Assembly: GCF_016908785.1 (NCBI RefSeq) | Contig: NZ_JAFBEO010000002.1 | Span: forward strand, 186,001 to 250,000 | Reading direction: 5' to 3' | Source: Weissella uvarum | GTDB lineage: Bacteria; Bacillota; Bacilli; Lactobacillales; Lactobacillaceae | DNA: 64,000 nt | Shown here: positions 52,540 through 61,656 of the stretch, one piece after another | How positions within the stretch are numbered: the first letter of the stretch is position 1 | How the letters are laid out: each line of letters begins with the position of its first letter | Program-made: the position numbers and the translations under genes | The notes under the pieces: generated by a model | What the model was told of the DNA's origin: nothing | The model's input: only the letters and a program-made list of their open reading frames with translations | Database searches by the model: none

Positions 52540-53565
52540 TTATCGCGTTGCTCGGGCGAAAAATGCTTGGGGTAATTGATAACGATCAACCCGCCACCAA
52601 TCATACGTCTGGCGATTTGGATAAACCCGATTAGTTAAAATTACCAAACCCGTTTGATTTTTTAAATTAATCGCCATAATTGTCCCCGTAAATCCAGTTT
52701 GATATAACCAATCCTTTTCTACTGAGGGATGATCCTCGCCACCAAACCGCCAATAGTGCCAACCTAACGTTCGAAAATCAACACGATTAGCCTGTAACAA
52801 CTGCACCACTTCAGGCTGAAGCCAACTAGCAACAAAGCGCAACGCATCGGCCATGGGGCTAAAAATACCAGCATGACCAGCCGCGCCACCTAGCAAGGCT
52901 GCCTTATAATCATCGACGGTCCCTTGTAATAAGCCACCCCGTTCGGGAACATACTCAGTTGGCGCAAACGCTTCCGTGGGCAAAGTTTGGTAATTGGGCA
53001 TTTGGGCTGTTCGATACCCAGTATGTGCCAAGCCAAGTGGCGTTAACACTAATTGCGCCATTGCTTGCTCGAGAGGCATCCCCATAATTTCACTAAGTGC
53101 TTGCCCTAAAAGCATATAACCCACGTCAGAATAATGAATTTCTTGCCCAGGCTCCGCTAACAAAGGGCGATTATTCAAATCTTCCAACAACATTTTGCGG
53201 TCAAGGTGATCAGTTTTGCGCACGCTACTTGGTAAACCAGAACTATGCGTTAGTACTTGTTGGAAAGTAATCTCTGGATGGTTAAATGTAGGCAAGACAC
53301 TTTTAAGCGTTCTTGATAAATCAAATTGTTGATCCAAGACTAATTGTACATAAGCTTTTGCAGTATACAATTTCGTTAATGACGCTAAATCATAAATAGT
53401 GTCGGCTTCCACTTTGTGCTCTGGATACTGATCAATTTTACCAATTTGCGTTTGTACTTGTTGGCCCTTTTGATTAACTACACCAACACTCATTCCGACC
53501 AACGGCTTTTCTGCCACTAATTGCTCCCCAATTGCAGCAACATCCTTCAAAATAGTTTGTAGCAT
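52540..53565 (-). CDS. Serine hydrolase, beta-lactamase class C family
   Basis: 341 residues from the ATG at 53565. SxxK is in YDLASLTKLYTAKAY, the YxN-like motif is YSDVGY (residues ~130) and an HSSGLP loop is present. Relatives are penicillin-binding-protein-like D-Ala carboxypeptidases or esterases; there is no signal peptide, so it may be cytoplasmic or an esterase. It does not by itself indicate beta-lactam resistance. 11 bases of uncertain leader; no terminator found. Confidence 0.85.
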   Translation of the reverse strand: MLQTILKDVAAIGEQLVAEKPLVGMSVGVVNQKGQQVQTQIGKIDQYPEHKVEADTIYDLASLTKLYTAKAYVQLVLDQQFDLSRTLKSVLPTFNHPEITFQQVLTHSSGLPSSVRKTDHLDRKMLLEDLNNRPLLAEPGQEIHYSDVGYMLLGQALSEIMGMPLEQAMAQLVLTPLGLAHTGYRTAQMPNYQTLPTEAFAPTEYVPERGGLLQGTVDDYKAALLGGAAGHAGIFSPMADALRFVASWLQPEVVQLLQANRVDFRTLGWHYWRFGGEDHPSVEKDWLYQTGFTGTIMAINLKNQTGLVILTNRVYPNRQTYDWWRVDRYQLPQAFFARATR

Positions 53566-53594
53566 ACAACTTCCTCTCACTTATCAACTACTAA

Positions 53595-53617
53595 TAAAAA
53601 AGCAGCCATCAGGCTGC
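53595..53617 (-). terminator. Terminator of the phosphoglucomutase gene
   Basis: 6-bp GC-rich stem (53602-53607 with 53612-53617), 4-base loop, 6-T run on the minus strand. Confidence 0.85.
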
Positions 53618-53624
53618 CATTTTA

Positions 53625-55352
53625 TTAATCAACAATCAAAGCATCGATACTCTTCTGAATCGCTGCTAATTCAGCATCAGCATCTGTTTGGGTTGCCCCC
53701 TTAGTACCAACATAAAACTTAATTTTAGGTTCAGTTCCGGAAGGACGTACAGCCACCCAACTACCATCAGCCAACCAATACTTCAAAACATTGGCCTTTG
53801 GCAAATTCAATGTCGTGACATCCCCAGTCTCCATTTGCGTTTGCGTTTGCTTATCAAAGTCTTCAGTCGTTACAACTTTAACGCCACCAAATTCAGCTGG
53901 TGTCTCGTCACGGAAATCGGCCATAATTTTAGCAATCTTATCGGCGCCGTCAATTCCGGCAAAAGTCAATGACTTTGTGTCTTCAACGAAATAGCCATAC
54001 TTTTCAAACAATGCTTGCAAACCATCATAAAGCGTTTGACCTTGTTGTTTGTAATAAGCGGCCACTTCAGCTAGCAATACAGTTGCTTGAATTGAATCCT
54101 TGTCACGTACGAATGGCTTAACCAAGTATCCATATGATTCTTCAAAGCCAAACAAGAATTCGTGATCATGAGAATCTTCAAAATGTTGAATTTGTTCGGC
54201 AATGTACTTAAACCCAGTTAAGACATTAATCATCTTCACGCCAAAGTCATCCGCAATGGCAGTTGCAAAATCAGATGAGACAATTGACTTCACAACCGCC
54301 CCATTTTCAGGCAAAGTGCCCGCATCAGCCTTAGCAGTCAAAATATAATTCAACATCAAGGCCGCGATTTGGTTTCCAGTCAACAAACTAAAGCTACCGT
54401 CACCACGACGAACTGCGACACCCATCCGGTCGGCATCTGGGTCAACCGCAATTGCAACATCAGCATCAATCTTACCTGCTAAATCAATCCCCATTGCTAA
54501 GGCTGCGTGATCTTCTGGATTTGGCAACTCAACGGTTGGAAAATCACCATTAGGCTCTTTTTGTTCAGGAACCATGGTAACATTTTTAAATCCTGCATTT
54601 TCCAAAGCTGGTCCAGCAATTTGCGCTCCAGTTCCATGAAGCGGGGTATAAACCAGCTTCATATCCGCTCCAACATTTTCTGTTAGATCACGGTTAATCG
54701 TAACTGTCTTAATTTCTTCCAAGTACGCTGAATCAACATCGGCACCGATTTCAATTAGTAAATCTTGCTCTTTTAGGGTTGCAACATCCCCAACTGGAAC
54801 TTCAAACATATCCGCCTCACGAATTGATTGCGTAATAATATCTGATTCCTTGGGTGGCATTTGACCACCATCTTCACCATAAATCTTAAAGCCATTGTAT
54901 GCTTTGGGGTTATGCGAAGCGGTAATCATAATTCCGGCATAAGTATGCAAGTGACGAACTGCGAATGATAATTCAGGTGTTGGACGCAAAGCATCAAACA
55001 AGTACGCTTTAATTTGATGTGCTCCTAAAACGCGTGCAGCTTCAAGGGCGAATTCAGCTGAATGATGGCGTGAATCATAAGAGATCACAACCCCACGTTG
55101 CTTAACAGCATCATCTAAACTATCCATCAAGCGGGCTAAACCTTCCGTCGCTTGACGCACAGTATAAATATTCATCCGATTAATTCCAGCCCCCATAATG
55201 CCACGCATTCCGGCTGTTCCGAATGAAAGTGGTTGGTAAAAAGCATCTTCTGCCTTGTCTGGCGTATCTGCCAATTGGGTCATTTCTGTCTTTAAATCAG
55301 CTGGCAAGTCGTTTTGCTTTTGCCATGCATCAAAATTATCTTTCCAATTCAT
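53625..55352 (-). CDS. pgcA: Alpha-phosphoglucomutase / phosphomannomutase
   Basis: 575 residues, four-domain alpha-D-phosphohexomutase. Catalytic phosphoserine loop MITASHNPKAYNG, metal loop AVDPDADRMG, sugar-binding GFEESYGYL and phosphate-binding AVRPSGTEPKIKFY are all intact. Interconverts glucose 1- and 6-phosphate for cell-wall and exopolysaccharide nucleotide sugars. The next gene upstream is glf, a nucleotide-sugar enzyme. Confidence 0.95.
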   Translation of the reverse strand: MNWKDNFDAWQKQNDLPADLKTEMTQLADTPDKAEDAFYQPLSFGTAGMRGIMGAGINRMNIYTVRQATEGLARLMDSLDDAVKQRGVVISYDSRHHSAEFALEAARVLGAHQIKAYLFDALRPTPELSFAVRHLHTYAGIMITASHNPKAYNGFKIYGEDGGQMPPKESDIITQSIREADMFEVPVGDVATLKEQDLLIEIGADVDSAYLEEIKTVTINRDLTENVGADMKLVYTPLHGTGAQIAGPALENAGFKNVTMVPEQKEPNGDFPTVELPNPEDHAALAMGIDLAGKIDADVAIAVDPDADRMGVAVRRGDGSFSLLTGNQIAALMLNYILTAKADAGTLPENGAVVKSIVSSDFATAIADDFGVKMINVLTGFKYIAEQIQHFEDSHDHEFLFGFEESYGYLVKPFVRDKDSIQATVLLAEVAAYYKQQGQTLYDGLQALFEKYGYFVEDTKSLTFAGIDGADKIAKIMADFRDETPAEFGGVKVVTTEDFDKQTQTQMETGDVTTLNLPKANVLKYWLADGSWVAVRPSGTEPKIKFYVGTKGATQTDADAELAAIQKSIDALIVD

Positions 55353-55427
55353 CTATCTGACTCCTTTTCCCACATACACTAATTAGTTGTATTATACCAT
55401 ATTCCAACCAATTGCTGACATTTCCGC

Positions 55428-56591
55428 CTATTCTACAAACTGATAGTCCTTTGGAATGCCAAACTCTTGCCGGACTAAATTCAAGGCTGCATGGAACACT
55501 TGGTCCATATCATAGTAACGATATTGTCCTAAACGTCCACCAAAGACAACCTGATCTTGCATTTGTTGTGCCAATTGTGCATATTGCTTATATTTAGCCA
55601 TATTTGTTTCATCATTGACCGGATAATAAGCTTCTTTAGTGCGATCCCAAGCTTGTGGGTATTCACGAGTAATGACTGAAACACCATCATCTGAAGCACC
55701 ATCAAAATGCTTCCATTCCATGACACGTGTATATGGCGTTTCAGCATCAGTGTAATTCATCACCGCATTACCTTGATAATTATCGACATGCATTACTTCT
55801 TTTTCAAAAGTAAGCGAACGATAACTGAGCTCGCCAAATTGATAGTCGAAGAATTGATCAATCATACCTGTGTAGATAATCCGAGGGAATTCCGCTAAAT
55901 ATTCTTCCTTATTAGCAAAGAAATCCGTTTTAAGCTGTACATCAATCCGTGGATGATCTAGAAGTTGCTCAAAGATTGGCGTATAGCCGCCAATTGGAAT
56001 TCCCTGATAACGATGATTGAAATAATTATTATTAAACTCAAAGCGGACTGGCAGACGCTTGATAATAAACGCTGGTAAATCAGTTGCTTTCCGACCCCAT
56101 TGTTTTTCTGTATAGCCTTTGACCAACTTTTGATAAATGTCTGTACCAATCAAAGAAATTGCTTGTTCTTCCAAATTACTTGGAGCACGGTTCCCCAATG
56201 AACCAAGCGCTTCTTCACGTTGCTCAGCAATTTTAGCTTGGGCTTCGGCGGGTGTTTTAGTTCCCCACATCTCATAAAATGTATTCATATTGAATGGCAA
56301 GTTATACAGTTCACCTTTATAATTGGCGATAACCTGATTTTGGAAACCATTAAATTCGGCAAATTGTTGGATATATTGCCAAATTTCTTTATTGTCAGTA
56401 TGGAAAATATGAGCCCCATAGTCATGCACTGTCACACCATGTTCAACGTGTGTATACATGTTACCCCCGATATGCTCGCGCTTTTCAATAACCAACACGC
56501 GTTTGCCTTGCTTGGCGGCTTCGTGGGCAAATACAGCACCGTAAGGGCCTGCACCAACAACCAGATAATCATATTTTTTTGTATTTAACAT
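55428..56591 (-). CDS. glf: UDP-galactopyranose mutase
   Basis: About 387 residues from the ATG at 56591; an ATG at 56609 is also possible. FAD-binding Rossmann motif VVGAGPYGAVFAHEAAKQGKRV, GGNMYTHVEHGVTVHDYGAHIFHT, and RRLGQYRYYDMDQV near the end with the conserved Arg. Makes UDP-galactofuranose for cell-surface glycans. Confidence 0.95.
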   Translation of the reverse strand: MLNTKKYDYLVVGAGPYGAVFAHEAAKQGKRVLVIEKREHIGGNMYTHVEHGVTVHDYGAHIFHTDNKEIWQYIQQFAEFNGFQNQVIANYKGELYNLPFNMNTFYEMWGTKTPAEAQAKIAEQREEALGSLGNRAPSNLEEQAISLIGTDIYQKLVKGYTEKQWGRKATDLPAFIIKRLPVRFEFNNNYFNHRYQGIPIGGYTPIFEQLLDHPRIDVQLKTDFFANKEEYLAEFPRIIYTGMIDQFFDYQFGELSYRSLTFEKEVMHVDNYQGNAVMNYTDAETPYTRVMEWKHFDGASDDGVSVITREYPQAWDRTKEAYYPVNDETNMAKYKQYAQLAQQMQDQVVFGGRLGQYRYYDMDQVFHAALNLVRQEFGIPKDYQFVE

Positions 56592-56712
56592 GTGGAAAAT
56601 ACCCACCATTCTCTCAATTTTATTCTCATAATGTATAATTACAATTTCTATTTTAGCACAATTTCATTGTCAATATGCTGGCCTCCTGTATTGCACTTTT
56701 AAAAATACGCAC

Positions 56713-56743
56713 CAAAAAAGAGCAGCCCAAATTTGGACTGCTC
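56713..56743 (-). terminator. Terminator of purB
   Basis: Near-perfect 12-bp inverted repeat (56720-56731 with 56732-56743) with A-run giving a T-tail on the minus strand. Confidence 0.85.
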
Positions 56744-56750
56744 TCATTTT

Positions 56751-58049
56751 TTAATCATTCAAACCGAGACGTTCGAAAATATCATCAACATGCTTTAAAT
56801 GCCAGCGGTAATCAAACGCATCATCAATTTCTTCCTTAGACAATTGCTTTTGGATGGTTGGATCCTCATCCACCAAGTCACGGAATTGCTTGTGTTCGTC
56901 CCAAGCCCGCGCTGTCAATGGTTGGACTGTATCGTAAGCCGCTTCGCGTGACATACCACTATCAACTAACTTCAATAGCAAACGTTGTGAATAAATTAAA
57001 CCATATGTCCGCCCCATATTTTCCTTCATTGTTTCTGGGAATACTTGAAGATTTTCAAGAATTTGCGTCATCCGATGTAACATATAATCCAAAACAGTTG
57101 TTGCGTCTGGGATGATCACCCGTTCAGCACTTGAATGCGAAATATCGCGTTCATGCCACAAGGCTACATTTTCCATCGCAGTTACCGAATAACCACGCAA
57201 GACCCGTGACAACCCGACCACATTTTCAGAACCAATTGGATTACGCTTATGTGGCATGGCTGATGAACCTTTTTGACCACCCTTGAACCCTTCTTCAACT
57301 TCATGAATTTCTGAACGTTGTAAACCACGAATTTCTGTTGCCAACTCTTCAACTGTTGTTCCGATAATGGCAATCGTTGAAATGTAATCAGCATGCAAAT
57401 CACGGGGCAAAACTTGTGAGCCAATTGGTTGTGGCTTCAAACCTAGTTCTTTCATCGCAACTTCTTCAACTTGTGGTGGAACATTAGCAAACGTGCCCAC
57501 GGCCCCTGACAACTTACCAGTCGCCATTTCTTCGGCCACGCGATCAAAGCGCTCAATATCCCGCACAGCAGCTTGATAAAAACGTGCCATCACTAAACCA
57601 AAGGTTGTTGGCTCAGCATGTACGCCATGGGTCCGGCCCATCATCACTGTGTTTTTATACTTACGAGCTAGTTTTGCTAAAGCATCACGGTATTCAATCA
57701 AGTCTTGCTTAATAATCGCATTGGCTTCATTAATGCGAATAGCTTGTGCTGTATCCACAACGTCAGTTGAAGTCAATCCATAATGAATCCACTTTCGTTC
57801 ATCCCCAAGTGATTCAGACACATTCCGGGTAAACGCTACGACGTCATGCCGCGTTTCCTTTTCAATTTCAGCAATCCGGTCTGGATCAAACGTTGCATTT
57901 TTACGAATGGCATCTAAATCAGCCTGTGGTACATGGCCTTCGGCAACCCATCCGGCTGTTACAGCAATTTCGACATCAAGCCACGTTTGATATTGATTCT
58001 CAAGCGACCACACCTTACCCATTTCAGGACGCGTATAACGTTCAAGCAT
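56751..58049 (-). CDS. purB: Adenylosuccinate lyase
   Basis: 432 residues from the ATG at 58049 (AAGGAG 10 bases upstream). Fumarase/aspartase fold with catalytic His in RTHGVHAEPTTFG, the flexible signature GSSAMPHKRNPIGSENV and HERDISHSSAERV. Acts twice in purine synthesis, releasing fumarate from SAICAR and adenylosuccinate. Monocistronic here. Confidence 0.95.
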   Translation of the reverse strand: MLERYTRPEMGKVWSLENQYQTWLDVEIAVTAGWVAEGHVPQADLDAIRKNATFDPDRIAEIEKETRHDVVAFTRNVSESLGDERKWIHYGLTSTDVVDTAQAIRINEANAIIKQDLIEYRDALAKLARKYKNTVMMGRTHGVHAEPTTFGLVMARFYQAAVRDIERFDRVAEEMATGKLSGAVGTFANVPPQVEEVAMKELGLKPQPIGSQVLPRDLHADYISTIAIIGTTVEELATEIRGLQRSEIHEVEEGFKGGQKGSSAMPHKRNPIGSENVVGLSRVLRGYSVTAMENVALWHERDISHSSAERVIIPDATTVLDYMLHRMTQILENLQVFPETMKENMGRTYGLIYSQRLLLKLVDSGMSREAAYDTVQPLTARAWDEHKQFRDLVDEDPTIQKQLSKEEIDDAFDYRWHLKHVDDIFERLGLND

Positions 58050-58161
58050 ATAAGCTAAACTCCTTTTCAAAGACGAATTAATTAATCCAATACAGTATAT
58101 TATAGCGTATTTTCACGAACTAACGCAACAGGCCCACCTTTCAAAACTCAAATAAGCGAAC

Positions 58162-58190
58162 AAAAAAAGGAGTATCCACGGATACTCCTT
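58162..58190 (-). terminator. Terminator of prsA
   Basis: Perfect 11-bp stem (58167-58177 with 58180-58190) with T-run on the minus strand. Confidence 0.9.
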
Positions 58191-58197
58191 AAAAGAT

Positions 58198-59118
58198 TTA
58201 CTTATTTTTCTCTTTATCAGCGGTCTTAGTTGCTGCGGCTTCAGTATACTTATTCAAGACATTCTTCAAATCCTTGTCCTTAATATTAACATTAGCCTTA
58301 CCAAGTTCCTTACCGATTACGGCGTTCACTTGATCATCATCTGACATAATTTCGTCAACCTTAATATCCTTAAGCTTATTCTTCATCTTATCATATGAAG
58401 GCTTCTTCTCTTGGGTATTACGCTTAACAACATAGTAACCAGTGTTATTTGCAGCTTGAACTGGTTGCTTGTCATATTGACCATTCTTCAACTTGAAAGC
58501 AGCCTTCTTAACATTGCTATCAACCTTTGTGTCAGTTGAATCAAAGTCGTCTAACTTTCCACCATTCTTCTTACTTGAACTATCACCAGAATACTTCTTA
58601 GCTAAGTCAGTAAAGCTCTTACCATCATTTAATTCCTTGATGATCTTTTGAGCATCGCTCTTGCTACCCATCAAGATAACAGAAGCGCTTGTCTTTGGCT
58701 CATAGTCATCATAAATTTTATGCAAACCAGACTTTGAAAAGTCAGTGTTTGCCTTAACAGCTTGACGCTCCAACATATCAATCTTGATTGAATCGCGGTA
58801 AGTTTGTGCAGTCAAACCAGAAGCAGCCAATTGTTGGTTAAATTGTTCGCCACCCATTTGCTTACGTGACTCGTTAAATTTCTTATTAACGTCCTTATCA
58901 GAAACCTTATCACCGTATTCCTTATCAAGCACTTGTAGCACAATCATATTCGCCAAAGTTTGTTGACCAGTTGGTGTTTGCTTTAGTTCTTTATAATATT
59001 TTGATTCGGTCACATTACCGTCATCAGTTGTTGCGATTGTCTTAGGACCAGCGCCCCAAAGGGCCAATCCAGCTCCAACTGCAATTACAGCTAATACGCC
59101 TAATACTTTTTTCCACAT
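58198..59118 (-). CDS. prsA: PrsA-like extracytoplasmic peptidyl-prolyl isomerase lacking the lipobox Cys
   Basis: 306 residues from the ATG at 59118. N-terminal hydrophobic segment (~5-22), then a PrsA N-region, a parvulin domain (~140-235, SASVILMGSKSDAQKIIKELNDG, KYSGDSSSKKNGGKL) and a Lys-rich C-terminus. PrsA folds secreted proteins. The expected lipobox (L-A-G-C) reads LWGAG; Ala23 (codon GCT, 59050-59052) stands where the lipid-modified Cys is normally found. The protein is therefore probably anchored by its N-terminal helix or released. Parvulin residues otherwise look normal. Confidence 0.88.
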   Translation of the reverse strand: MWKKVLGVLAVIAVGAGLALWGAGPKTIATTDDGNVTESKYYKELKQTPTGQQTLANMIVLQVLDKEYGDKVSDKDVNKKFNESRKQMGGEQFNQQLAASGLTAQTYRDSIKIDMLERQAVKANTDFSKSGLHKIYDDYEPKTSASVILMGSKSDAQKIIKELNDGKSFTDLAKKYSGDSSSKKNGGKLDDFDSTDTKVDSNVKKAAFKLKNGQYDKQPVQAANNTGYYVVKRNTQEKKPSYDKMKNKLKDIKVDEIMSDDDQVNAVIGKELGKANVNIKDKDLKNVLNKYTEAAATKTADKEKNK

Positions 59119-59165
59119 ACTTAATGGGCCTCTTTCTATTTTTATCAATATCAGTTTAGTTTAAC

Positions 59166-59187
59166 ACAAAAAGCGTCATTTGTACGC
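59166..59187 (-). terminator. Possible weak terminator of the car operon
   Basis: Short GCGT/ACGC hairpin (59173-59176 with 59184-59187) and 5-T tail on the minus strand, directly after carB. Confidence 0.4.
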
Positions 59188-59188
59188 A

Positions 59189-61654
59189 TTAATCAACTTC
59201 ATACGTCGTTCCCATCGCGAACTGCCCGTTATCCAAACGATCCACAATATTCAAATGTTCTTTGAATTCCGTATCTTGATAACGCATTACTGCATGGTTA
59301 AATGGCCAGTTTAGAATTGGTGTGGCATGGACAACCACTTCATCAGCGTCAGTTGGTTGCCCCACCATATAACGAATCATAATTCGAATCCAGTCCGCCG
59401 AGCTCACCTTATCAAGAAATGCTAATTGCATAAATGGCATTGGTCGCATCCGGCCTTGCAGCACATCCGTTGATAAATCAGCTTCATCACACACAAATTG
59501 ATAGAATCCAATTGTCGCATCCGCTGGCATTTCTGGCAACTGAACTTGTTCTAAATCAATTTGTTCAGTTGAATCAATGCTAACTTTACGATTCGACTGG
59601 CGGCTCACGACCATCGGATGTAATTGCGCCCCATCATAGAAATAATTATATAGTAATTGATCTTTTTCAGCGGTTAATGTCGTCTCCAAATACTTTTCTC
59701 GCACTAAAACATCCACATTTAAGCCAGCAGATTTCAAACTTTTAATGAGTTTGATTCGATTTCCCGGTACAACAATGCGAGTCGGTTGCTCGATTTCAGC
59801 AACATTCATAATATCTGAAATTTCCAATGGCTCAAAATACTGTTTATCACTCAATTGTGGGATAAACGTTAAGTCATGCGGATTGTTGTTCAATAAGACC
59901 GTCTGATAACCAAGGTTGCGGAATTCATCCATCACGTTGGCCAAAACATAGGATGCTGCTGCACCATCCCCTAATCGGAAAGCACCAGTACCAACAATCA
60001 TCACCGTATCATCACCTAAGCGTTTACTTTCATTTTCATCCTCGAAGGTAGAATAAAACTGTGAAACAGATTCTTGAAATTCACCTGCTGAAGGTTCGAA
60101 AGCTTTGTACGTTGGCAAAATATTATTATCCCAACGATAACGGCGGACACTTTCATAGGCCGTGCCCCACAATTTAGCAATTAGCCCGTCTGATAAGCCA
60201 TAGTATTTAGCACTTTTTAGCACTTCGTAATCCCACGGATGTTCTTTAACATCTAGCTCTAATTGCATAATATTCGCAAGTTTATAGAAATAAAAAGCAT
60301 CAATGTGGGTTAGTTCAGCCAATTCATCAACGGTATACCCGCGTCGAATTGCTTCTAAGAGCAATAAGATTCGATTATCTTGCGGATGAATCAATTGTTC
60401 AATCACTTCACTATCAGTCAGCTTTCCCATCAAATCCGGTGAGAAACTACGGTTACTAAAGTGAGCCGCTCGTAAAGCCTTTTCCAAAGCCTCCTCTAAA
60501 CTACGACCCACTCCCAATGTTGCGCCGACTGACTTTTGAATTGTATCAAGTCGTCGATTAGTTGGAATCCCTGCTGAAGCCAACTCACCAAATGTAAAGA
60601 CCGGAAAACGAACGACAATGTGATCCATCGTTGGCTCGAGAGCAGCCGTATGTTCCGCATATGAACTTGGAATATGCACACGATCCAAACGATCACCCAG
60701 CATGAGACCTGTCATTACTGGCACCATTGGATACCCTGTTGCTCCCTCTAATAAAGAAGCTTTGCGATCGTAATATGGGATAATCCGTGTAACAACAAAT
60801 TCATCGTCTTCTGGATTCACTGCGAAGCGCACCTCTAAAAGACCGTAGACATTAAATCCACGTGCAATCTGAAAGGCCGTGTCACGGAGTGCTTGAACCA
60901 CTGGATCAGCCAAGGTCTGAATGGGAGTCACCGCAATTGAATCCGCTGAATGAATCCCAACCGGATCCATATCCTCAATTCCTCCAACCAGCAAATTGGT
61001 ATTGCGGAAATCACGCATCACAATCATGGAAATTTCCTTATACCCATGAATACTCTTGTCCACATTGACTTGATGGGTCAATGAGCGATCTAATGCTAAT
61101 TCAGCCACTTGATCAAGCTCTTCGGCATCTTCAGCTTGCAAACGCAACGCTTGTCCTTGTGGCGCAATCGAACGTACAAATACTGGAAACTCAAGCTCAC
61201 GCGCAGCATCGAAAACTTCACCAGGTGTACTAGCTAAGCGCGTTTGCACTGATGGCAAATGCCATTGTTTCAAACATTCTTGTAAATATTTCGTATTTTG
61301 GGAAGCTTGTAGCACAGATGAGGATAGCCCTAAAACTGCTGGCCCTTGCTCACCCATAATTTCTTCCACTTCATAAGTTAATTGAATAGCTGTCGTGCCA
61401 CCAACCGTTGGTACAATTGCGTTAATCCCATTTGCAACGATGACTTTCACAATATTTTCAGCGGTTAATTCCAAAACTTCTAGGTGCACGTCATTCCGAC
61501 TAGCCGTAAAACTAAATGGATTATCATCCACCAAATAAACTTCATAACCTCGCTTTAGCAAAGCCGATGTCATTTGATAGCTAGCCGCATCACTTTCAGT
61601 TTCACGGCCAAAACCATTAGCCGAGCCACCAATCAATAAAATTTTATCTGCCAT
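59189..61654 (-). CDS. carB: Degenerate carbamoyl-phosphate synthase large subunit
   Basis: 821 residues against ~1060 in canonical CarB; one unbroken frame. The N-terminal biotin-carboxylase-like half is recognisable (PTVGGTTAIQLTYE, NTNLLVGGIEDMDPVGIHSADSI, ATGYP). Its ATP-grasp Gly-rich loop is VRSIAPQGQALRL (160-172) instead of VRPAFTLGGTGGG. The metal ligands equivalent to E. coli Gln285/Glu299/Asn301 are Arg276, Arg290 and Ile292. The second half, from ~547, keeps a pre-ATP-grasp-like start (VMIVGTGAFRLGDGAA), is cut to ~275 residues, and lacks the allosteric domain. Carbamoyl phosphate synthesis by the known mechanism looks impossible. Begins two bases after carA. Confidence 0.85.
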   Translation of the reverse strand: MADKILLIGGSANGFGRETESDAASYQMTSALLKRGYEVYLVDDNPFSFTASRNDVHLEVLELTAENIVKVIVANGINAIVPTVGGTTAIQLTYEVEEIMGEQGPAVLGLSSSVLQASQNTKYLQECLKQWHLPSVQTRLASTPGEVFDAARELEFPVFVRSIAPQGQALRLQAEDAEELDQVAELALDRSLTHQVNVDKSIHGYKEISMIVMRDFRNTNLLVGGIEDMDPVGIHSADSIAVTPIQTLADPVVQALRDTAFQIARGFNVYGLLEVRFAVNPEDDEFVVTRIIPYYDRKASLLEGATGYPMVPVMTGLMLGDRLDRVHIPSSYAEHTAALEPTMDHIVVRFPVFTFGELASAGIPTNRRLDTIQKSVGATLGVGRSLEEALEKALRAAHFSNRSFSPDLMGKLTDSEVIEQLIHPQDNRILLLLEAIRRGYTVDELAELTHIDAFYFYKLANIMQLELDVKEHPWDYEVLKSAKYYGLSDGLIAKLWGTAYESVRRYRWDNNILPTYKAFEPSAGEFQESVSQFYSTFEDENESKRLGDDTVMIVGTGAFRLGDGAAASYVLANVMDEFRNLGYQTVLLNNNPHDLTFIPQLSDKQYFEPLEISDIMNVAEIEQPTRIVVPGNRIKLIKSLKSAGLNVDVLVREKYLETTLTAEKDQLLYNYFYDGAQLHPMVVSRQSNRKVSIDSTEQIDLEQVQLPEMPADATIGFYQFVCDEADLSTDVLQGRMRPMPFMQLAFLDKVSSADWIRIMIRYMVGQPTDADEVVVHATPILNWPFNHAVMRYQDTEFKEHLNIVDRLDNGQFAMGTTYEVD

Positions 61655-61656
61655 GC

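Noticed and set aside
52540-53565. Beta-lactamase annotation as a resistance gene
   Set aside because: The SLTK/YSD arrangement fits broad class C-like esterases and PBPs; no signal peptide, so resistance is not supported.
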